Both the position numbers and the translations under genes were made by a program. From NCBI GenBank assembly GCA_051530055.1, contig CM121341.1:5704001-5768000 (forward strand): a stretch of DNA of 64,000 nucleotides. Reading direction: 5' to 3'. The DNA is from Neoechinorhynchus agilis (lineage: Eukaryota > Acanthocephala). Of this stretch, positions 56,321 through 64,000 are shown piece by piece; the stretch's first letter is position 1; each line of letters begins with the position of its first letter. Under the pieces are notes generated by a model. It had not been told where the DNA came from. It searched no databases and worked only from the letters and a program-made list of their open reading frames with translations.

Positions 56321-57659
56321 TCATTCAGTCTTTGATGCATTGTTAGTATAGATTTGTATGGCAACCTATAAAAAGGCAACAAAATGCGGTTTTCTATAAT
56401 GATAAAAAGTAGCACAAAGTCACATATTCAAATCGGAGATAAGATATAACGGTGACTGATTTCGTCAGATTTCTTTAAACCATCGATAATTGAATCGGGA
56501 ATCACCAAAAAGCTCCAGATAAGATGACCAAAAGTTTGCGCAGACATTTTACACCATTTTAGGGAAACGACAGCTCAGTTTTTGAACTCAAAACAAAACA
56601 TATCCACAGTGCAGTTCAACTTTCGGTAATAAGCATTGCGACTGGCGAACTATCCGGATCGACGCCATTGATTATTAAGGTTCCATTCGAATTCGCTGTT
56701 TTCAATAATTGGATAAAAAAATACAAAAAGGTGAATATCATCGCAATTGATCTTTGAACACTGAAAGCGTCTCAAATGCGAGCTTTTTTTGCAAAACCCC
56801 ACTCAAACAAGATCTTACAGATAATCTTTATACTTGGACGATCTGTAATGTTTCTCGAAGATTGTTTAATAGAAAATTTAAATAGAAATCGCTATAAGTT
56901 GTTTTCTGACGTAGAAATTAAATGATGATTTTATTTTTAAAATCTCCGATATTTCGGTACAATCTTGTGATTTGATTAATTTACAACCTTGATAGAGGCT
57001 CAAGATCGTGCCGAAATATCAGAGATTTTAAAAATAAAATCATCATTTAATTTCTACGCCACAAAACCTAATTCAATCTTTAAATACAATTCGTTATATT
57101 ACTGTCAAAGGAATAAAGTCTCTGATCAAAAATGTAAGGCATAGAGCATTTTTGACATGGCTCCAAATCTGTAAAACAACTAAATTAACAACGATGCATC
57201 TAACATTTCATATGGACTCAAAGTTTTTCCTAATTAAAACATTTAGCCTCAACGGGAAAGCGTTTCTAATTTACTCTGGTCTCGTTGGGGTATTGATTTG
57301 TCCGAGCAAAATGCCCTATACCATTTTTCTGCTTTATTTCTAGCCTTTTGACATTTAACACTTCACCTAATCGATATTTTCGCACTTTTTGCGTATCGTT
57401 AGAGAAAAAAGCCCGTTTATCCCGGAACAATGAAATTATAAGTCGTCCTCCCTTACCCATACCTTCACTTATCCGTCTAACTGACTTTACAAAGGTGTTT
57501 TAAAAATTATTGCACAAAAAAAGCATCGTGGACCACGCAAAATATATATTCGTTATGAGTAAGAAAGTTAGCCCGATATCTTGTCTTTAAACTCGTGATC
57601 TTCTTGGCGAATAAATTGAGAAGTTTCGAAAGAGAATCGACAATACGAACTCTCTAAAC
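56321..57659. mobile_element. Intergenic with hairpin MITE at 56917-57060
   Basis: At 56917-57060, aaattaaatgatgatttt... tttaaaatctccgatatttcgg is mirrored by its reverse complement around a loop with a poorly paired centre. A fragment of the same arm lies in TASP1 intron 4 (about 6425-6460). The remainder has no supported gene. Confidence 0.65.
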
Positions 57660-59538
57660 ATGTCTCTAGTTGCACTTCTACTCCTAGGTAAAAAGACTTG
57701 GGTTTCCATTTCATTTTTATCTGCCACATGAATAGAGCTTTCTGTTGTGCCATTCAGTGTCCATGCAGTTTTCTCATGTGTTGATTACGGCCTAGCGAAT
57801 ATATCGATCGACAAAGCCACGGTTTGCGGTGAGTTATTTGATTAGCACTTGTTCCTATAATCGATACGCTAGGATGTCCACCCACAATGATATACTGCGG
57901 ACAAGGATCACAATTGATGTGTGCTGATCTAGCGATTGCTTGTGCAAATACAAATAACAGTAAGCATTTAAATTTGAATCATTTTAGAGATTTGTTCGTA
58001 TAGTAGCGGCTGTGAACGGTATATGCGACAACCCCGATTTGATGCTGTTCAATTGTACCGGCACACTTACATGTGGACCGAAAGCTGAGATTTGTAAGTC
58101 CTTCAAAAACATCACTTATAAAATCTATATATTAGGTTGTCTCAATACTCAAATTATGTGCAACGGAGTTTGTATCCCAGGATCAGATGGTCTATGCCCC
58201 ACAACTCCTACAGACATTATTCTTTGTAAGTCCTCTAGACTACATCCATTCAATTGACATTTTATAGATTCCAAACCAAATCTTGCATCGTTTTCTATAC
58301 CCTGCTCAAAAGAAATTGCATCTCCTGTTGTTAAGGAGCTTGTAAAGAAGGGTTCTGTACTATGAACAATGATTTTCTTCTTCTTTTTTTTGAAGAATCT
58401 ACAATTTATTTTAAAATGATTAAATCGTCCCCCGGACGCTGACCGCATTTCCTCGTTGGATTGCGAAAAATTATAGTTCAACTGAAGTTTGGAGTACACC
58501 TTTAAAACCTTAACGCTCTTATCGCATTTTCACATATCTACGAACCAAATCCCTCTACAAATTCGCTGAGAGCGTTTATTCTTGGAAATCATCGAAAATC
58601 CTTTGGGGTGCGTTGAATTTTAGTTCTGGTGATCATAATAACCTCTCCCTGGATAAGTGCAAAAAACCTTTTAAACAAAGATTCTGATAAAATCCCGAAT
58701 TCGGTGATCACCACAACTTCGGGGCGGGGGGGCTAAAAACTTATTTATTCTTATGTTCATGGCGCAGAACTTATAGAGCAATATATAGCTAAAGCAAGCT
58801 GCGGAGGTGAGAAAAGTTTAATTTTAAACCGATAAAAAGAAGTAATGATAGCGGTTTACCAATGTAAAACTCCGGCTGGTACAGATGGAATAATCAACGG
58901 ATCTAACCCAAACAGCTCTTGTCTTGATACTAAAAAACTGTGCACTGAATGCGATGCCGGCATTGAGGGCTGCGTCGGTCCCGCCGATTGCCCCGTGGAA
59001 AATTCTCTAGTCGGATGTAATAATGCAGAGGCTGGAATCAATAACTTTCAATGCGTGCCAGATTCCGTGTTAATCAGTCAGTATTTAAATTTGGTAATGG
59101 AATTAATAGCTAAAAATTCATCCGGCTTAGCTGAAACAAAGTGTCCCGATGATACTGTGCCATGTGGAAAGGAATATGGAGATCAATGTCTTGCGAAATC
59201 AGTCATTGAAGCTGCTTGCATTGAAGCAAATATAACAAGTAAGCTTCTAAACCCTATGTTGTTCCATCGTCAAAGTTAGACAATACACAGCAACGACCGC
59301 AGGACCAGCATTAACAACGAACCCAAAACAAAATGAATATCGAGCCGCTGTGATAGTTTCAAGCGTTTTCATTGCCATCGCTGGACTTGTAGCACTGGCT
59401 GCTGCCTTGATTGGATCGATTCCGTTGTTGATGACGATGAGACAACCGGCAGTTGGATTCCGACCTGTACCAAGAATGAGATTCCGACCACCTCAACGAG
59501 TTGCACTAAGACCACGGATGCGATATTATTCGCGATGA
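57660..59538 (+). CDS. Cys-rich single-pass membrane protein with Arg-rich tail
   Basis: Exons 57660-57687, 57769-57828, 57873-57959, 58004-58093, 58136-58225, 58268-58351, 58768-58806, 58852-59238 and 59291-59538. All introns are GT-AG and every junction is phase 1. Signal peptide MSLVALLLLVFS. The ectodomain has about 30 Cys in short repeated patterns (CGCPPTMIYCGQG, LMCADLAIAC, TLTCGPKAEICC, MCNGVCIPG, CTECDAGIEGC), several sequons, a Thr-rich stalk, a transmembrane segment (VIVSSVFIAIAGLVALAAAL) and a basic tail with FRPVPRMRFRPPQ. No family is recognised; it looks like a receptor or matrix protein. The 416-nt sixth intron contains a repeat-like insertion; if unspliced the protein would end at 58362, so two shorter genes are the alternative. 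Confidence 0.65.
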
Positions 59539-59633
59539 ATCTAAAAATACATTATAAAAAATAAACCGGCATTTTAAAATTAAGCAGAAACACTTTTTTG
59601 TATGAGCTTGAAAATAGTCGTTAATGAAAAACG

Positions 59634-60209
59634 TTAGTTTTTTGAGCTCAGCGAATTTAGGGCGTTTTCCACTCTTAGAACAAATTGGGGAAAATCTGGA
59701 TCGCTCAGGCAGCTTGCAATACATTGGTCAATCAATTGATCGTGGTCGATTGTAAAACGAGTATATCGTTCATCCTCACTTTCCGTTTCCGAATATTCAC
59801 TTCGAGTACAGACTGGCATGAAATCAGAGATGAATCGAACGAATTGTCTACAGACTTCACTTGAAGTGAGATGATTTTGAGGCAGAAATTTTGCTCTAAT
59901 CTTGCGTGTCATAACTTTATTCCCTGAGCTATTGGTCGATCGTTGGACAATGAGGATACAGTCATCGTCAAATAAACAGCGCAGATATGGCTCGGAATTC
60001 CATAGATCAAATGTAGCCAGAATTTCGAAATCGTTCTTAACTAACGTTAAATGAAGTACGGGATTCAGTTTTAAGTGGATCATCTGATTCTTTGTTGAAT
60101 CGATCGTTTGCCAGTTTGAATTAGATGAGTTATCTGATTCATCAACTTCTATTGCCTTGGACATCTTTTCCAATTTCCAAGATCGAACAAAGTTCAATGA
60201 GAATGCCAT
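59634..60209 (-). CDS. REC114: REC114-like meiotic recombination protein
   Basis: REC114 works with MEI4 and IHO1 to activate SPO11 for meiotic double-strand breaks. Single exon, 191 residues. Residues 45-125 can be read as the PH-like fold (LHLTLVKNDFEILATF, PYLRCLFDDDCILIVQR, then EVCRQFVRFISDFM), and the C-terminal helix LIDQCIASCLSDPDFPQFVLRVENAL matches the conserved REC114 end (human LLPFIRLCLMDQNFPAFVEEVEKEL; both quoted in part). Between them is an acidic linker (SETESEDE). REC114 diverges fast, so the call rests on domain order plus the C-terminal motif. The gene is convergent with the Cys-rich gene, 95 bp apart. Confidence 0.62.
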   Translation of the reverse strand: MAFSLNFVRSWKLEKMSKAIEVDESDNSSNSNWQTIDSTKNQMIHLKLNPVLHLTLVKNDFEILATFDLWNSEPYLRCLFDDDCILIVQRSTNSSGNKVMTRKIRAKFLPQNHLTSSEVCRQFVRFISDFMPVCTRSEYSETESEDERYTRFTIDHDQLIDQCIASCLSDPDFPQFVLRVENALNSLSSKN

Positions 60210-60934
60210 TTGATAATAACGACCGCAATCTACAATTTGTGTTTCTTTAATAGAGAAAAATCAGCCACGATTGATTAGACGAATTTAGATTCTATTTTTG
60301 TCATCGATTATCGGATATCAGTGCCGTTTTATACGACTCCATCTAATTTTCTTAATATTGTGATAAAAAAATTAAAGAATCAAATTTAGGCTAATGTTTG
60401 AGAAACACTCATCTTTAAAAAAATACTTAAAGGAACATTTAAATGATATCTTTGAGGATTACATTCGGTGAGCTGTCACCACCCCGAGAATTAAACATTA
60501 ATTATTGAATTAAATATTTCAGAACCTGAGTTCCATCAGAACACCGAAGACCAAATTTTCAAATGATCGCAATATTATCGAATTCGTGCGTTCGTTCAAA
60601 AGTCACAAATTGAACAATTGACGCCGTAAAAAACGGAGTTAAAAAGCAACTAAACCGTTGGATTTAGTGCTTAGTCCAACAACAAATAAATATCGGATCG
60701 TAAAGGTCGACGCAAAACACGAACGGAGAGTGACGCTATTTATCCTGCTCTGCATTATGCCAACGCTATCGGCGCTTTCCTACCAAACCAACTTAGACTC
60801 TTCACCCAAAAGTTCTAATCCTTTTTCACAATTGAGACCTTCTTCAATCAATTGAACGAATTTTACACATACAACTCTTCTCCTTTTTCTACCATCCTTT
60901 ACTTCTGCTATTCGTCAAAAATTATCTTCGGAAT
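60210..60934. other. Intergenic, no supported gene
   Basis: AT-rich. One open frame at 60658-60855 has a hydrophobic middle but no start context. Confidence 0.4.
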
Positions 60935-61262
60935 CTTTAAAGGCAAACAAATTTTGTCTTCTCAACTCATCACCGAGCGAAGACCTAAAAAAACAAATTT
61001 TGTACCTTTTTCTTTGTCTAAATATTAATTCCTCCAAGATTATTTTTGCTTTGTCGAAGGACGAAGTTCTTAAGATTTCTAAGAAAAACGGCGATCTTCG
61101 TGATTTGGATGCTCGAAAAATTGACTAGGCGCACGGGTTCTTAAGCAGAATTTTAATAAAGGAGAATAAAAGGAAACATCGATTAGTTACGAAGACCTCA
61201 AGTGAGAATTCATCAAAGATTTGGTTTTTCTCAACTTATCACCGAGCGAAGGCTTAAGAAAC
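60935..61262. repeat. Single inverted copy of the 32-34 kb array unit
   Basis: One full unit plus a partial one in reverse complement: atcaccgagcgaagacctaa, ccaagattatttttgctttg, ctaggcgc and aggaaacatcgattagttac are all present. No neighbouring units. Confidence 0.9.
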
Positions 61263-62040
61263 AAATTTAATATCGAATTTTTCATCTTTTTCGTCTAAAT
61301 ATTCCCATAAATTATGCTATTCAAATCATTTGATTATTCTCAAGGTTTCAGTTCCGGATTAATTTCCTATAAAGATTTAAATAAGGCTTAAAATAAGGTT
61401 CTCACTGAACTCGGTCAAAACCATTCCCATTGTTTTATTGAACTCATAAATTTGCTCACGTTTTCAAATTCTTTAAGAAGAATGCTATCTAAACAAGGAA
61501 ACTCTAAGAGTGCGTCTTTGTTTGGCAGACGCCTCGCAGTAGGAACATCCTCTTAGTAAAATATTTGCATTTTTGCCAGCAAAGCTCTGTCTTAGTTTGC
61601 ACAAAAAACCCGTCTAATGGAACCGCACCCAAATTAAAAAATTATCGTTTTTGATTGGCTAATGTTGTCGTCCAACAAACGCCATTAGACAAAATCGCCT
61701 GGGAATTACGAACTATTTAGGATTTCAAAGTGCCCTTTGTCACGTTCGGAACCATTTACTCTTATTTCTGAGAACTTCGAAAGCTACTGTTTTTCTCCAT
61801 TGAGGCAATGTGACACTTAAAGTTTCCCATAAATCACTTTTTAAGAGGGTAAGTTTCCAACTTGACCAAAATGAAATGTACTTTTATTCTCCTTGTAATT
61901 TGGCTGATAAATTCTCTTCAAAACTAATCTCCTTTTGCATTCACAGAAGTATCAGAGCTTCCTATCGCCTTCAATCATAAAACCACTGCTCAGTTAGCCA
62001 CAACGTCTAATTTCTCGTGTTCATTTTTATTATATTTTGT
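61263..62040. other. Intergenic, no supported gene
   Basis: Nothing recognised on either strand. Confidence 0.45.
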
Positions 62041-62044
62041 TTGA

Positions 62045-62600
62045 TTAAACAGTGGAACGTCGATTATCTGAACATCAATAATCCGGAAAATGATTAAATG
62101 TGGTTTCGCTTGAGGTCAAAAGTGCGAAATGCTCCCTAATAAAAGGTTGGGATATTAAATAAGTTTATTGTCAAGGATTTTAGTATCTACTTATTATTTT
62201 GTTAATTATGAACCATTCTCGTAGCATAGAAACCGAACTTGAAATATAATTTTGGTGAACATATTCCCGGTCATAACATAAAGCAATGACTGATGACAGC
62301 GAAATATTTCCCCTATAAATCAAAATCAAATAGGTTATGACCGGCGGATCATTTTCACCAAAATTATATATTTTAACAAACCAGAAGGATTTTCTCTGTC
62401 GATGAAAAACTTGGAATATTAAGTCGAATTGAAAAAGAAGGCCGTTCCAGCAACAATAACGCTAAAATTAATCAGTTCCACTTCCCCAATTTTGCTTTTT
62501 TTTACTCAATTACCCTCATGGTAAGAACACATCAAATTGATTTTCCGGCTGTCCGAAGAAAATCTCGTATCCGAATAATGTTCGGTTTCGATTAATTCGC
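62045..62600 (+). mobile_element. Second pogo/Tigger remnant carrying a MITE
   Basis: Starts with gtcgattatctgaacatcaa and the 135-bp block shared with 55990-56125. A transposase fragment (SIETELEI) then runs into a 126-bp MITE at 62245-62370 with inverted ends tataattttggtgaa. Beyond it, 62375-62440 encodes a related helix-turn-helix (FSVDEKLGILSRIEKEG). Near 62540-62575 is a ccgg...tccga stretch like a pogo terminus. Confidence 0.6.
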
Positions 62601-63177
62601 ACCTCGTTCTTGTGTACATTGCAAATTGGAGTTGAGAGCAATAACAAGAACGGCATTTAATTAAATAATCCCCGAAAATTTCTACTTTATGCAATTTTAC
62701 CTCATCTAAGGCAAAAGTAGAAACTTTATTTCTGATGTTAGGCTTCTTCTGATAAGCCAATGGTATCAGCATTGAGGATGTGAGGCACACTAAGAAGATC
62801 TCAGTTTTTAAGCTGACTTACACGCTTTAATCTACTTACAAAAGGGAATCTAGTGGTTGCATTGCTTCATTGGCACACAATCAATTGATCTCAGTCGATA
62901 CCATCTGTCACCGAATTGCTTGTAATGCCCGCCATCTTCCTTAAAGGATCAAATTTTAAATCCATTCTTTAAATTCTTTTTTTTCAGCTAGAAATCCCAC
63001 ACGCGCACATTATTTTGATCTCCGATTTTCGATGCTCTTATTATTCTTTGTATAATATGAGTTTTTCTCTCCAACAAATCAATTATAGGATTTAAAGTAC
63101 CGTTTCGAGTGTGAAACTATGCTATTGCGTCTCGTAATCCCTAAAAGTCAATACCCCATCCGTTAGCTTGCACAAGA
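62601..63177. other. Intergenic, no supported gene
   Basis: The minus-strand frame 62506-62790 overlaps the pogo-like remnant and is unassigned. Nothing else. Confidence 0.4.
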
Positions 63178-63650
63178 AAATCCTTCGGGTAAGTCAAAGT
63201 ATATAATTTTGGTGAAAATAATCCCTCGGTAATAACCTATTTGATTTATAAGAGAAGTTTCTCTCAACTGGAGACGGATCATTTGTGAGAGAGCCTGAAA
63301 ACACAACTGGATTAATCCTCAATAGAGAAAGTCCTTCGGGTAAGTCAAAGTATATAATTTTGGTGAAAATAATCCCCCGGTCGTGACTTTTCGCAGAGGA
63401 GGTAACCTCGCCTCATCAGTCATCTAAAAATGGCTTTTTCACCTAAAAGTTTTAAGCTCGAATGCGCGGAGCGGATAATTAGTCCCCCAACTTCGAGTTT
63501 GGCAATCCCGCGCATTCGAGCTTAAAACTTTTAGGTGAAAAACCCATTTTTATATGACTGATGAGGCGAGGTTACCTCCTCTTTCGAAATATTTCCCCTA
63601 TAAATCAAATATGTGATGACCGAGGGATTATTTTCACCAAAATTATATAT
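63178..63650. mobile_element. Nested MITEs with a 50-bp direct duplication
   Basis: The block tccttcgggtaagtcaaagt...ttttggtgaaaataatccc occurs at 63180-63226 and again at 63331-63375. The second copy pairs with ggattattttcaccaaaatt at 63625-63645, outer ends like the MITE at 62245. Inside sits a different foldback, 63391-63590, with ~80-bp arms (gaggtaacctcgcctcatcag and ttcacctaaaagttttaagc with their complements) and a small loop. Confidence 0.8.
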
Positions 63651-64000
63651 TTTTTATTTCATGAGATAGAAATTAATTTATTGGTTTCATTTTTACACTA
63701 TTTCGCTTATTTCTTCGGACTTCAGGTTATTTGTAAGTTTTATAATAAGCAAGTTTGATAAAAAAAATTGACTTAAAAGTCGACTACGATGATGATATTC
63801 CTTATTGTACTTCTTTAAAAGTTAATCGCATGTTTCCACAAAGTGTCTGTAGTCGATAAAATCAAGTCGTAAGTTGACAAAATCTACTTTGCAGCACTTT
63901 AGTAACCAGACTCGGAGCTCACAAAATAACGTTGTATTTATAGGTTGGCCGCAATTGCATTCGGTTAACTCTTAGACATAGAAACCTGATCTACAATGGC
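63651..64000. other. Right edge, no supported gene
   Basis: AT-rich with one unsupported open frame (63561-63758). Confidence 0.45.

Noticed and set aside
1-64000. CRISPR arrays
   Set aside because: All tandem repeats have long units (122-305 bp) without conserved short repeats and unique spacers, and the genes are eukaryotic.

Overview
The window is nuclear DNA of a small-genome invertebrate animal. It is AT-rich, with spliced metazoan housekeeping genes, many introns of only 31-60 nt, one ankyrin/SOCS-box protein, and intergenic DNA packed with retroelement fragments, foldback elements and tandem arrays. I cannot name the species. The very short introns, together with several introns that do not start GT and end AG, recall larvacean tunicates, but this is an inference from gene architecture only.

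Genes I can support, left to right: TASP1 (5145-7124, +), claspin-like (9520-11994, +), TGS1-like methyltransferase (13944-14612, -), an unknown multi-exon gene (17307-18196, -), an unknown three-exon gene (18718-19187, -), a small type I membrane protein (19576-20161, -), a tiny mucin-like membrane protein (22148-22445, +), an ankyrin/SOCS-box protein (23072-25153, +), a two-pass membrane protein (25686-25988, -), PSMD9 (26438-27058, -), a Pmp3/UPF0057 proteolipid (27313-27495, +), SF3B1 (27679-32053, -), a divergent histone H3 variant that is a cenH3 candidate (37269-37655, -), RPB11 (38883-39224, -), a small secreted protein (45626-45898, -), a ubiquitin-like protein (45970-46371, -), a stand-alone peptidylglycine hydroxylating monooxygenase (47165-48236, -), frataxin (48648-49136, +), a J-domain protein (52135-54385, +), a Cys-rich single-pass receptor-like protein (57660-59538, +) and a REC114-like protein (59634-60209, -).

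Between the genes lie five tandem arrays (874-1945, 18369-18715, 32440-34150, 39265-40640, 43264-45487). Isolated inverted copies of two of them sit elsewhere (49262-49640 and 60935-61262). There are fragments of one LINE family with a hairpin near its 3' end, three copies of the C-terminal part of a second RT element, a Penelope-like remnant in a 425-bp-arm inverted repeat, pogo/Tigger fragments and about ten hairpin MITEs, several nested.

The most interesting signal is a set of introns that cannot be explained by GT-AG splicing. Two are in SF3B1 (itself a branch-site splicing factor), one in the copper monooxygenase and one or two in the ankyrin/SOCS-box gene. Each carries an inverted repeat of 6-11 bp close to both ends, and several have short direct repeats at the junctions, as a recently inserted foldback element would. 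Ordinary GT-AG introns in the same and neighbouring genes show that the two kinds coexist.
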